A DNA stretch of 64,000 nucleotides. Origin: Mariniflexile jejuense (GTDB lineage Bacteria > Bacteroidota > Bacteroidia > Flavobacteriales > Flavobacteriaceae). The translations under genes were made by a program, and so were the position numbers. Of this stretch, positions 17,340-25,522 are shown in pieces; the stretch's first letter is position 1, and every line of letters starts with the position of its first letter. The DNA lies in contig NZ_JBHTJI010000001.1 in assembly GCF_042675665.1 (NCBI RefSeq), forward strand, positions 2,356,001 through 2,420,000, given 5' to 3'. Below the pieces are notes generated by a model, which was given only the letters and a program-made list of their open reading frames with translations, ran no database searches and was not told the DNA's origin.

Positions 17340-18386
17340 ATGAAGAAAGCAGAAAATATAGTAGTTGGTATATCAATAGGTGACTTAAATGGCATTGGTG
17401 GTGAAATTGTTTTAAAAACATTTGAAGATGCTAGAATGCTAGAATTTTGCACACCAGTTATCTTTGCTTCGGCAAAAGCCATGAATTTTTTTAAAACCCA
17501 CTTTAATTCTGAAATCAATTTCAACAACATAAATAATACAAACCAAATTGTTTCAGGCAAGGTTAATGTTTTTAATTGTTGGAATGAACCAGTAGCTATT
17601 GAGTTTGGCAAAGAAGATCTTAAAATAGGCGAATACGCAATAAAATCGTTAGAAGTAGCTACAAAAGCTTTAAAAAATAATGAAATTGACGTGTTGGTAA
17701 CAGCACCAATTAATAAACACAATATTCAATCTGAAGCTTTTAAATTCCCTGGTCATACTGATTATTTAGCTCAAGAGTTAGAAGGAGAAAGCCTCATGTT
17801 TATGGTAACCGACACTTTAAGAGTAGGCTTGCTTACAGACCATGTTCCTGTTAAAGATATCGTTGAAAATCTATCGGAAGCCTTAATCATTAAAAAAATT
17901 AATGCTGTTTACAATTCGCTTTTGCAAGATTTTAATATAGTACGACCAAAAATAGCAGTTTTAGGTATTAATCCGCATACAGGCGATAACGGTGTAATTG
18001 GTAATGAAGATGATACTATTTTAAGACCAACACTTCAAAAACTTAAAAACGAAGGTAAGTTGGTTTATGGACCTTATGCTGCCGATAGCTTCTTTGGCTC
18101 AAACAATTACAAAAATTTTGATGCTATTGTAGCAACATACCACGACCAAGGGTTAATTCCGTTTAAAACACTATCCTTTGGACAAGGTGTAAATTTTACG
18201 GCTGGATTGAATAAAGTTAGAACCTCTCCAGATCACGGAACAGCATACGAAATTGCAGGAAAAGGAGTAGCAGACGAGAATTCTTTTAAAGAAGCTGTTT
18301 TTGCTGCCATCCAAATTTTTAAAAATAGAATTGATTATGAGGAACTTACTTCAAATCAGCTAAAAAAATCAAATCAAAAGATATAA
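17340..18386 (+). CDS. pdxA: 4-hydroxythreonine-4-phosphate dehydrogenase
   Basis: I prefer the ATG at 17340 (MKKAENIVVGISIGDLNGIGGEI), which gives 348 residues and the usual PdxA N terminus. The frame stays open back to 17301, but that stretch overlaps the promoter element. Blocks seen: TAPINKHNI, FPGHTDYLA, the metal-binding LLTDHVPV, GINPHTGDNG, YHDQGLIPFK and SPDHGTAYEIAGK. It oxidises 4-phosphohydroxythreonine in the DXP-independent branch of PLP synthesis. Several PLP enzymes (alr, the oxoamine synthase-like protein) lie in this window, but nothing links them by operon. Confidence 0.92.
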   Translation: MKKAENIVVGISIGDLNGIGGEIVLKTFEDARMLEFCTPVIFASAKAMNFFKTHFNSEINFNNINNTNQIVSGKVNVFNCWNEPVAIEFGKEDLKIGEYAIKSLEVATKALKNNEIDVLVTAPINKHNIQSEAFKFPGHTDYLAQELEGESLMFMVTDTLRVGLLTDHVPVKDIVENLSEALIIKKINAVYNSLLQDFNIVRPKIAVLGINPHTGDNGVIGNEDDTILRPTLQKLKNEGKLVYGPYAADSFFGSNNYKNFDAIVATYHDQGLIPFKTLSFGQGVNFTAGLNKVRTSPDHGTAYEIAGKGVADENSFKEAVFAAIQIFKNRIDYEELTSNQLKKSNQKI

Positions 18387-18429
18387 ACAAAAAAATGTTT
18401 ATAAGTAACGCTGCTTAAATAAAAATTTA

Positions 18430-18437
18430 TATATTTG
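18430..18437 (+). promoter_or_regulatory. Putative -7 element of the DUF177-rpmF promoter
   Basis: TATATTTG fits TAnnTTTG and is followed by a G/C-starting leader. It leaves a 110-base leader ahead of the DUF177 gene. Confidence 0.5.
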
Positions 18438-18459
18438 CAGGCTCAAAATAGATGTGATA

Positions 18460-18530
18460 ATGAAACGAGCAGGTTCAAAATTTTATTTCACAACGAGATG
18501 ATTATTAGCGAACTGCATGTGTCCATTTAA
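18460..18530 (+). other. Leader with two overlapping mini-ORFs
   Basis: Within the leader of the DUF177-rpmF unit, 18460-18501 encodes 13 residues (MKRAGSKFYFTTR) and 18498-18530 encodes 10 residues (MIISELHVSI), overlapping as ATGA. They could be a translational regulator of the ribosomal protein unit or chance frames. Confidence 0.25.
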
Positions 18531-18547
18531 AAAAATAAAATAAACAC

Positions 18548-19087
18548 ATGAAGCCATTAAAAGAGTTTACAATTCCGTTTGTAGGACTGAAGATAGGAAA
18601 ACATCATTTTGAGTATAAAATTGAGCAAGCGTTCTTTGAATATTTTGAGTATGAAGAGTTTAACAATTCAAATGTTGATGTTAATCTTATATTAGATAAA
18701 AAAACAACACTCTTAGAGTTAAACTTTAAAATCTCAGGATTTGTTAATGTTAATTGTGATTTAACAAACGAACCATATAATCAGCCTATTAAAAATGAGT
18801 TTGATTTAGTTGTTAAGTTTGGAGATGAGTATAACGATGAGTTTGAAGACATTCTTATTGTACCTCATGGCACATACGAAATTAACGTTCAACAATATAT
18901 ATATGAATTAATAGTACTTTCTGTACCAATTAAACGTATTCATCCTGGTGTAGAAGATGGCACTTTAGATTCAGACATACTTAAAAAATTAGAAGAATTA
19001 AGCCCAAAAATAAAAGAAGAAAAAGAAACTGAAGAGGAAACAGATCCTCGTTGGAATACATTAAAGAAACTATTAACGGATAAATAA
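18548..19087 (+). CDS. DUF177 (YceD-like) protein
   Basis: A 179-residue protein of the DUF177 family, found directly upstream of rpmF in most bacteria. Recognised by FTIPFVGLKIGKHHFEYKI at the start, the central single-Cys SGFVNVNCDLTNEP segment, and the YELIVLSVPIKRIHP block near residue 130. The E. coli and plant homologues take part in 23S rRNA accumulation. The acidic tail (EEKETEEETDPRWNTLKKL) ends in the usual DPRW motif. It is nine bases from rpmF, the same transcript. Confidence 0.88.
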   Translation: MKPLKEFTIPFVGLKIGKHHFEYKIEQAFFEYFEYEEFNNSNVDVNLILDKKTTLLELNFKISGFVNVNCDLTNEPYNQPIKNEFDLVVKFGDEYNDEFEDILIVPHGTYEINVQQYIYELIVLSVPIKRIHPGVEDGTLDSDILKKLEELSPKIKEEKETEEETDPRWNTLKKLLTDK

Positions 19088-19096
19088 ATATAAAAA

Positions 19097-19300
19097 ATGG
19101 CACATCCTAAGAGAAAAATCTCAAAAACAAGAAGAGATAAAAGAAGAACACATTACAAAGCAACTGCGCCACAGATTGCAACTTGCCCAACAACTGGCGA
19201 AGCTCATTTATACCATAGAGCTCACTGGCATGAAGGAAAACTATATTACAGAGGTCAAGTTTTAATTGACAACTCAGAAGCTGTAGAAAACGTAGCGTAA
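19097..19300 (+). CDS. rpmF: 50S ribosomal protein L32
   Basis: A 67-residue L32 with the basic start MAHPKRKISKTRRDKRRTHYK and the body CPTTGEAHLYHRAHW. Only one Cys remains in the position of the four-Cys zinc ribbon of other L32 proteins, so this is a zinc-independent (C-minus) form, as expected in this group. It is part of the large ribosomal subunit. A perfect terminator follows, which separates it from fabH although the order DUF177-rpmF-fabH is conserved. Confidence 0.95.
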   Translation: MAHPKRKISKTRRDKRRTHYKATAPQIATCPTTGEAHLYHRAHWHEGKLYYRGQVLIDNSEAVENVA

Positions 19301-19320
19301 GTATTATGCACGCATATATT

Positions 19321-19348
19321 AAAACGCTCACATGTGAGCGTTTTTTTT
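19321..19348 (+). terminator. Rho-independent terminator after rpmF
   Basis: A ten-base perfect stem, AAAACGCTCA and TGAGCGTTTT with a CATG loop, followed by more T residues. Confidence 0.93.
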
Positions 19349-19480
19349 ATGATATGTTTTTTATAAAGCGCAAAAACACGTAATTTGCATAATATTTCGT
19401 CAAATTTTAGTAGTTTTCACAAAATTTGAAGTGTTTTTGTTCAATTTTAATGATTTTTTTGTCAATTTAACTAAACAGTT

Positions 19481-20482
19481 ATGAGAAAATTCTCAGCAGC
19501 TATAACCGCTGTGGGTGCTTATGTACCAGAATATGTATTAACTAATCAAATTCTTGAAACATTAGTTGATACTAATGACGAATGGATAACTTCAAGAACA
19601 GGAATAAAAGAACGTCGTATACTTAAAGACGAAGGAAAAGGAACTTCTTACTTAGCTATTAAAGCTGCTCAAGACCTTATTAATAAAAAAGGAATTGACC
19701 CAAAAAGCATAGAACTTGTTATAGTTGCAACAGCAACACCAGATATGAAAGCTGCTTCAACAGCTTCGTTTACTGCTTCAGAAATTGGAGCTGTAAATGC
19801 ATTTTCATTTGATATGGATGCAGCATGTTCTAGTTTTTTATACGGCATGTCTGTAGCAGCTAGTTATATAGAATCTGGTCGTTATAAAAATGTATTATTA
19901 ATTGGAGCCGATAAAATGTCTTCAATAATAAATTATAAAGACAGAGCAACGTGTATCATTTTTGGTGATGGTGCAGGTGCTGTTTTATTTGAACCTAATG
20001 AAGAAGGTTTAGGACTTCAAGATGAATATTTAAGAAGCGATGGCACAGGTAGAGAGTTTTTACAAGCTACTTATGGAGGTTCTTCTTTCAAAATTACTCC
20101 AGAAGTTCTAGAAAATGGTGGTCAATACGCATTTCAAGAAGGAAAAACAGTATTTAAAAATGCTGTATTCAATATGGCAGATGCAACAGTTAAAATATTA
20201 GAACGAAATAATTTAACAAAAAATGATGTAGATTGGTTAGCGGCTCATCAAGCTAATAAGCGTATTATTGATGCTACTGCTCAACGCATCGAATTAGAAG
20301 ACGAAAAAGTGATGATTAACATTCATAAATATGGTAATACAACTTCGGCTACGTTACCTTTATTATTAAATGACTATGAATCGCAACTTAAAAAAGGAGA
20401 TAATATAATTTTTGCCGCTTTTGGAGGCGGGTTTAATTGGGGTGCCATTTACTTAAAATGGGCATATAATTCAGTAAACTAA
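19481..20482 (+). CDS. fabH: Beta-ketoacyl-ACP synthase III
   Basis: A 333-residue thiolase-fold enzyme that starts fatty acid synthesis by condensing an acyl-CoA primer with malonyl-ACP. The Cys-His-Asn triad is present: Cys116 in DAACSSFLYG, His in AAHQANKRI, Asn in GNTTSATLPL. GFNWGAIYLKW closes the protein in the usual way. It leads a unit with accB and accC, so primer choice and malonyl-CoA supply are encoded together. In flavobacteria this enzyme usually takes branched primers; that is family knowledge and cannot be seen here. Confidence 0.94.
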   Translation: MRKFSAAITAVGAYVPEYVLTNQILETLVDTNDEWITSRTGIKERRILKDEGKGTSYLAIKAAQDLINKKGIDPKSIELVIVATATPDMKAASTASFTASEIGAVNAFSFDMDAACSSFLYGMSVAASYIESGRYKNVLLIGADKMSSIINYKDRATCIIFGDGAGAVLFEPNEEGLGLQDEYLRSDGTGREFLQATYGGSSFKITPEVLENGGQYAFQEGKTVFKNAVFNMADATVKILERNNLTKNDVDWLAAHQANKRIIDATAQRIELEDEKVMINIHKYGNTTSATLPLLLNDYESQLKKGDNIIFAAFGGGFNWGAIYLKWAYNSVN

Positions 20483-20504
20483 CCATTAACTAATTAGTAT
20501 AATT

Positions 20505-20981
20505 ATGGATATTAAAGAAATTCAAAACTTAATCAAGTTTGTTGCAAAATCGGGAGCAAGTGAGGTTAAATTAGAGATGGATGATATTAAAATCACCATA
20601 AAAACGGGCTCAGACCCAGAAGCGCCTGCTGTACATTATGCACCAATGGCAACACAAGTGCCTCAAATGCAAGCACCAGTTGCTGAAGTAAAAACAGTTG
20701 CTGAAGTTGCTGCACCAGTAGCAGCAACAGAAAACTCAAAATACATCACCATAAAATCACCAATTATTGGAACTTTCTATAGAAAACCATCACCAGATAA
20801 ACCATTATTTGTTGAAGTTGGACAAACCATTGCCGAAGGCGATGTACTTTGTATAATAGAAGCTATGAAACTTTTCAATGAAATTGAATCTGAAGTTTCA
20901 GGAAAAGTAGTTAAAATATTAGTTGACGACTCTTCACCTGTAGAATTCGACCAACCATTATTTTTAGTAGACCCATCATAA
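20505..20981 (+). CDS. accB: Biotin carboxyl carrier protein of acetyl-CoA carboxylase
   Basis: A 158-residue carrier. Residues 1-30 form the usual N-terminal segment (MDIKEIQNLIKFVAKSGASEVKLE), a Pro/Ala/Val-rich flexible linker follows (about 45-80), and the biotinyl domain (about 84-158) holds EAMKL with Lys122 as the biotin attachment site. It carries CO2 from AccC to the carboxyltransferase. It is 22 bases downstream of fabH and upstream of accC. Confidence 0.95.
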   Translation: MDIKEIQNLIKFVAKSGASEVKLEMDDIKITIKTGSDPEAPAVHYAPMATQVPQMQAPVAEVKTVAEVAAPVAATENSKYITIKSPIIGTFYRKPSPDKPLFVEVGQTIAEGDVLCIIEAMKLFNEIESEVSGKVVKILVDDSSPVEFDQPLFLVDPS

Positions 20982-20985
20982 CCTA

Positions 20986-21056
20986 TTAAAAATTCCAATA
21001 CACAAATCTCAAAATCCAATATTTGGAATTTGGCGATTGGAATTTGTAATTTTTAA
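20986..21056. repeat. Imperfect inverted-repeat element between accB and accC
   Basis: The spacer is built of repeated AATTCCAA / TTGGAATT words: AAAAATTCCAA near 20988, TTTGGAATTTGG near 21024 and TTGGAATTT near 21037. It could fold as one long imperfect hairpin within the accB-accC transcript. Such words recur between flavobacterial genes. Confidence 0.45.
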
Positions 21057-21067
21057 TTCAGAAAGTT

Positions 21068-22420
21068 ATGTTTAAAAAAATATTAATAGCTAATAGAGGA
21101 GAAATAGCGCTACGTGTTATTAGAACCTGTAAAGAAATGGGCATTAAAACAGTTGCTGTTTACTCAACAGCAGATTCAGAAAGTTTACACGTAAAGTTTG
21201 CCGATGAAGCTGTTTGTATAGGACCACCATCAAGTGCGTTGTCTTATTTAAAAATGTCAAATATTATAGCTGCTGCTGAAATTACAAATGCAGACGCAAT
21301 ACACCCTGGTTACGGATTTTTATCTGAAAACGCTAAATTTTCAAAAATTTGTGAAGAGCACGGTATAAAATTTATTGGTGCATCTCCAGAAATGATTGAT
21401 CGCATGGGAGACAAAGCCAATGCGAAAGCCACAATGAAAGCTGCTGGCGTGCCATGTGTTCCAGGAAGTGATGGTGTAATTAACACATTTGAAGAGTGCG
21501 AAAAAATAGCTAAAGAAACAGGTTATCCTGTAATGCTAAAAGCATCTGCTGGCGGTGGAGGTAAAGGAATGCGTGCGGTTTGGAAACCAGAAAACTTAAA
21601 AGATGCTTGGGATTCTGCACGTCAAGAAAGTAAAGCTGCTTTTGGAAACGACGATATGTATATGGAAAAACTTATTGAAGAACCAAGACATATTGAAATT
21701 CAAATTGTTGGCGATTCTACAGGTAAAGCATGTCATTTATCAGAACGCGATTGTTCTGTTCAACGTCGTCATCAAAAATTAACTGAAGAAACTCCATCAC
21801 CATTTATGACCGATGAACTTCGTGAAAAAATGGGAAAAGCAGCCGTTAAAGCCGCTCAATATATTAAGTATGAAGGCGCTGGAACTATCGAATTTTTAGT
21901 AGATAAACACCGTAATTTCTACTTTATGGAAATGAATACACGTATTCAAGTAGAGCATCCAATTACAGAGCAAGTTATCGATTTCGATTTAATTCGCGAA
22001 CAAATTCTTGTAGCTGCAGGTGTGCCAATTTCAGGAAAAAATTACTTACCAAAACTACATTCCATAGAGTGTCGTATTAATGCTGAAGATCCTTACAATG
22101 GCTTCCGTCCATCACCAGGAACCATTACAACATTACACGCCCCAGGAGGTCATGGTGTACGTTTAGATACGCATGTGTATGCAGGTTATACCATTCCACC
22201 AAATTACGATTCTATGATTGCAAAGTTAATTACAACCGCGCAAACCAGAGAAGAAGCAATAAACAAAATGAAACGTGCTTTAGACGAGTTTGTTATAGAA
22301 GGCGTTAAAACAACCATACCATTCCACAGACAATTAATGGATCATCCAGATTATTTAGCAGGTAATTATACTACTAAGTTTATGGAAGATTTTGTAATGG
22401 AAAAACAAGTTGAAGAATAA
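21068..22420 (+). CDS. accC: Acetyl-CoA carboxylase, biotin carboxylase subunit
   Basis: A 450-residue ATP-grasp enzyme that carboxylates biotin on AccB. It opens FKKILIANRGEIALRVIRTCKE, has the glycine-rich ATP loop KASAGGGGKGMR, HLSERDCSVQRRHQK, the catalytic EMNTRIQVEHPITE block and RINAEDP. Length and ends fit AccC; it lacks the extra domains of propionyl- or pyruvate carboxylases. Last gene of the fabH-accB-accC unit; a strong terminator follows. Confidence 0.95.
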   Translation: MFKKILIANRGEIALRVIRTCKEMGIKTVAVYSTADSESLHVKFADEAVCIGPPSSALSYLKMSNIIAAAEITNADAIHPGYGFLSENAKFSKICEEHGIKFIGASPEMIDRMGDKANAKATMKAAGVPCVPGSDGVINTFEECEKIAKETGYPVMLKASAGGGGKGMRAVWKPENLKDAWDSARQESKAAFGNDDMYMEKLIEEPRHIEIQIVGDSTGKACHLSERDCSVQRRHQKLTEETPSPFMTDELREKMGKAAVKAAQYIKYEGAGTIEFLVDKHRNFYFMEMNTRIQVEHPITEQVIDFDLIREQILVAAGVPISGKNYLPKLHSIECRINAEDPYNGFRPSPGTITTLHAPGGHGVRLDTHVYAGYTIPPNYDSMIAKLITTAQTREEAINKMKRALDEFVIEGVKTTIPFHRQLMDHPDYLAGNYTTKFMEDFVMEKQVEE

Positions 22421-22432
22421 ATAATAATTAAG

Positions 22433-22460
22433 ACTCCGAAAGCAATTTCGGAGTTTTTTT
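22433..22460 (+). terminator. Rho-independent terminator after accC
   Basis: Nine-base perfect stem ACTCCGAAA (22433-22441) and TTTCGGAGT (22446-22454) with a GCAA tetraloop and a T run. Confidence 0.93.
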
Positions 22461-22468
22461 ATGGTGTT

Positions 22469-22632
22469 ACTTTTGCTTTTTTGTTAGTAAAAGCAAAAGT
22501 CAGGCTATTCGCTATATCTTTTTTAAAAGGCATTGCAATTAAAAACGTTGAAGCAATCTGCCAAAATTTAGCAAACACCTATATTTATTACAATTAAGTT
22601 TTAAAAAGGATGCCGCTACTATCCTTAACACA
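22469..22632 (-). repeat. REP-like intergenic element, copy A
   Basis: Bounded at one end by a 12-bp perfect inverted repeat (ACTTTTGCTTTT, 22469-22480, with AAAAGCAAAAGT, 22489-22500). Read on the minus strand, it starts GTTAAGGATAGTAGCGGCAT and ends AGCGAATAGCCTGAC. The same end words, GTTAGGGAT and AGTGATAGCCCGAC, recur in order at 51293-51357, so the two look like one dispersed family. Confidence 0.45.
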
Positions 22633-22679
22633 GTAACCAAGCAACAAATTCACTATTTTTACCAATAATTAAAAACCAT

Positions 22680-23792
22680 ATGAATCTTTCTTATTGGGAA
22701 ATAAAATCATGGTTTACTAAAGTGGACTTTACCATTGTTGGCAGTGGTATTGTTGGTTTAAGTTGTGCACTACATTTAAAAGAAAAGTACCCAAAATCAA
22801 ATATTTTAGTACTAGAAAAAGGCATGTTGCCACAAGGAGCAAGTACTAAAAATGCAGGATTTGCTTGTTTTGGAAGCCTAAGCGAAATTTTAGAAGATTT
22901 AAAAAACCATAGTGAAGAAACCGTTTTTAATTTAGTAAAAAAGCGTTTTGATGGCTTAAAACTATTGCGAGAAACTTTGGGAGATTCGGCTATAGGGTAT
23001 CAACATTATGGTGGTTATGAGTTGTTTTTAAATGAAGACCCATCATTTGAAGCATGTCTTTCAAAAAAAGAACATATTAATCAATGGCTTCAACCTATTT
23101 TTAAAAACAATGTTTTTGTTGAAAAACCTAATAATTTCAACTTTAAAAACATAAAAGAAAACTGCATTTTTAATGCTTTTGAAGGCCAAATAGATACGGG
23201 TAGAATGATGGATACATTGCTTCAAAAAACACAAGCAACAGGTATTAAAATTCTAAATAACATAACTGTTGAAGGTTTTACAGAAGCATCAAATACTGTA
23301 GAAGTACAAACCAATGTTTTTAATTTTACAACGTCTAAATTATTTATAGCTACAAATGGTTTTGCTTCGCAACTCATTAATGAAGCGGTAAAACCAGCAC
23401 GTGCACAAGTACTTATTACAAAACCCATTAAAAACCTTCATATAAAAGGCACTTTTCACCTAGATAAAGGCTATTATTACTTTAGATATATCGATAATTG
23501 CATTTTATTTGGTGGCGGTAGAAACCTTGATTTTAAAGGAGAAGAAACCACTGAATTTGCGCAAACTGAATTAATTCAAAATAAATTAGAAAGTATTTTA
23601 AAAACCGTAATTTTGCCAAACATTCCTTTTGAAATAGCACATAGATGGAGTGGTATTATGGGAGTTGGCAATAGTAAAAAGGTTATAGTAAAACCACTAA
23701 GCAACAATGTGTTTTGTGGTGTAAAACTTGGCGGTATGGGTATTGCCATAGGAAGTTTAGTAGGTAAAGAATTAGCACAATTAATAGATTAA
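22680..23792 (+). CDS. FAD-dependent oxidoreductase (DAO / glycine oxidase-like)
   Basis: A 370-residue protein of the D-amino-acid oxidase fold. The FAD-binding Rossmann block VDFTIVGSGIVGLSCALHL lies at about 15-33, with the ribose-binding acidic residue in LVLEKG. NAGFACFGS follows, and the C-terminal KLGGMGIAIGSLVGKELA closes the FAD site. Family members oxidise glycine, sarcosine or other secondary amines; the substrate is not clear. It starts an operon with mtgA (one base between) and the GreA-like gene, with no evident functional link. Confidence 0.82.
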   Translation: MNLSYWEIKSWFTKVDFTIVGSGIVGLSCALHLKEKYPKSNILVLEKGMLPQGASTKNAGFACFGSLSEILEDLKNHSEETVFNLVKKRFDGLKLLRETLGDSAIGYQHYGGYELFLNEDPSFEACLSKKEHINQWLQPIFKNNVFVEKPNNFNFKNIKENCIFNAFEGQIDTGRMMDTLLQKTQATGIKILNNITVEGFTEASNTVEVQTNVFNFTTSKLFIATNGFASQLINEAVKPARAQVLITKPIKNLHIKGTFHLDKGYYYFRYIDNCILFGGGRNLDFKGEETTEFAQTELIQNKLESILKTVILPNIPFEIAHRWSGIMGVGNSKKVIVKPLSNNVFCGVKLGGMGIAIGSLVGKELAQLID

Positions 23793-23793
23793 T

Positions 23794-24477
23794 ATGGTTA
23801 GAAAAGTATTTAGGTTTTTATATAAAAGCTTGCTTTGGTTTTTTGCAATTTCAATTGGATTGGTAATTATATTTAAATGGGTACCAGTTCCTGCAACACC
23901 TTTAATGGTAATTCGTACGGTACAACAAGTTGCAAATGGCGATGATGTTGTATGGAAACACGATTGGGAATCTATTGATAATATTTCAAAAAACTTGCAA
24001 TTGGCAGTTATTTGTGCAGAGGATCAAAATTTTTTAAACCATCATGGTTTTGATATGAAAGCTATTGAAAAAGCCATTCAATACAACAAAAAAGGCAAGA
24101 AAACCAGAGGCGCAAGTACTATAAGTCAGCAAACCGCAAAAAATGTTTTTTTATGGCCACATCGCAGTTGGGTTCGTAAAGGCTTAGAAGCTTATTTTAC
24201 GTTTTTAATAGAACTAATATGGTCTAAAGAACGTATTATGGAAGTATATCTAAATAGTGTTGAAATGGGTAATGGCATTTATGGTGCCGAAGCCGCAGCA
24301 CAACACTGGTTTAATAGACCAGCTTCTAGTTTGCGATTAAATCAGGCAACAGCTATTGCTGCTATTTTACCAAGCCCGTTGCGCTATAGAGCAAACCCAG
24401 CAACAAACTATATACAACGCCGAAAGAATTGGATTGCACGCCAAATTAATTTTTTTGGCCCTTTAAATTATGATTAA
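23794..24477 (+). CDS. mtgA: Monofunctional peptidoglycan glycosyltransferase
   Basis: A 227-residue GT51 enzyme with one N-terminal membrane anchor (about residues 10-30) and no penicillin-binding domain. Catalytic Glu76 is in CAEDQNFLNHHGFD; RGASTISQQTAKNVFLWP and EVYLNSVEMGNGIYGAEAAA are the other conserved GT51 blocks. It polymerises lipid II into glycan strands at the outer face of the inner membrane. It overlaps the next gene by eight bases. Confidence 0.93.
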   Translation: MVRKVFRFLYKSLLWFFAISIGLVIIFKWVPVPATPLMVIRTVQQVANGDDVVWKHDWESIDNISKNLQLAVICAEDQNFLNHHGFDMKAIEKAIQYNKKGKKTRGASTISQQTAKNVFLWPHRSWVRKGLEAYFTFLIELIWSKERIMEVYLNSVEMGNGIYGAEAAAQHWFNRPASSLRLNQATAIAAILPSPLRYRANPATNYIQRRKNWIARQINFFGPLNYD

Positions 24478-24922
24478 TATTAAAGAATGTTTGTATTCAC
24501 AATGTGTAGATTTTGTTGAAAACAGGTTTCAAGCCATTCAAAATACCATTAAAGAAATTCAAGAATCTTTAACATCAGAAACTAAAAGTAGTGCGGGCGA
24601 TAAGCATGAAACTGGTAGAGCCATGTTGCAATTGGAACGTGAAAAAGCAGGAAACCAATTAGCTGAAATTCAAAAAATTCAAGCACAATTATCTAAAATT
24701 TCATTAGCTAATACTTCAGAAGTTATAGGTTTAGGAAGTGCTGTTTATACCAATAAATCTAATTATTTTATTGCTATTAGTGCTGGCGAGTTAAAGATTG
24801 AAAATGATATTTTTTATGCAATTTCTTCTAATACTCCTATAGGGCAATTACTTATTGGCAAAACTGTTGGTGATGAGGTTATCTTTAGAGAGCAGAAGTT
24901 TAAGATTGAAAAGTTTTTTTAA
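24470..24922 (+). CDS. GreA/GreB-like two-domain protein
   Basis: This 150-residue protein has an N-terminal antiparallel coiled coil (about residues 10-80, with SSAGDKHETGRAMLQLERE) and a C-terminal beta domain with AVYTNKSNYFIAISAG and SSNTPIGQLLIGKTVGDEV. That mirrors GreA-type transcription factors that bind the RNA polymerase secondary channel. Homologues in Bacteroidota are often called 3-oxoacyl-ACP synthase, which the sequence does not support. The acidic tip residues that drive RNA cleavage are not obvious, so it may compete with Gre factors or act otherwise. Confidence 0.65.
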   Translation: MINIKECLYSQCVDFVENRFQAIQNTIKEIQESLTSETKSSAGDKHETGRAMLQLEREKAGNQLAEIQKIQAQLSKISLANTSEVIGLGSAVYTNKSNYFIAISAGELKIENDIFYAISSNTPIGQLLIGKTVGDEVIFREQKFKIEKFF

Positions 24923-25522
24923 ATACAAAAAGCAGTTAAACTAAGACATATCATCCAAACCTATTTCTAAAAAATGATAATAAAACAAAGGCACAAAATA
25001 TTGAATGAAATTGTAATGCCGTTTCTACTAAAATAAAACCATTTACTTATTATATCTTGAACGTTTTCCTTTTCTCTTTTAAATATTAAGCAGAAATAAC
25101 AATGAAAAATGAACATGATGAAAAGGCATAATAGCATCCTTTCCATATCATTTACTTCCTATAGTGCCCTCGCTGTTACCTTTTCCAAACTGCTACAACT
25201 TAAAATTTGGAGCTCATAAAGATCGAAGTATGAGCCTGATTATGCAATCTGTTGAGAAACAAATTTTACAACTTTCTTTGGAAAAGTCACAAGCTCATTA
25301 GAATAATTAGGATGCCACTTCTAAACTTCAATAGAAATTATAAATCGCGGGTAGGCTAAAAATATTGGTTATGGCATTTTAGATTTTATAATTGCATTGT
25401 CCAAAATACCATAACTAATATTGTGCGGAACAGTAAGCTCTTATTTTTTATAGAATGAGTTTTCCGAGTGAAAGAAAAAATATGTGCTGGAAATGGGGCG
25501 TTTGATGAACACCTTAATAATT
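24923..25522. other. 600-base gene-poor boundary of the accessory region
   Basis: No credible gene was found. Short frames occur at 25115-25219 (34 residues) and 25230-25301 (23 residues, MSLIMQSVEKQILQLSLEKS), which could be eroded gene ends. An imperfect 23-bp inverted repeat lies at 25361-25422. The composition is that of decayed coding sequence, and it separates core genes on the left from the defence genes on the right. Confidence 0.6.
25361..25422. repeat. 23-bp imperfect inverted repeat
   Basis: Arms at 25361-25383 and 25400-25422 match at 20 of 23 positions (AATATTGGTTATGG against AATATTAGTTATGG on the other strand) around a 16-base loop. It has no T tract on either side. Could be an old transposon-like or REP-like end pair. 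Confidence 0.55.

Noticed and set aside
25115..25219. A 34-residue plus-strand frame in the gene-poor stretch
   Set aside because: No ribosome site, unusual composition for a protein, no recognised family.
25230..25301. A 23-residue frame (MSLIMQSVEKQILQLSLEKS...) that resembles the start of a small antitoxin-like protein
   Set aside because: Too short, with no partner gene; at most an eroded remnant.
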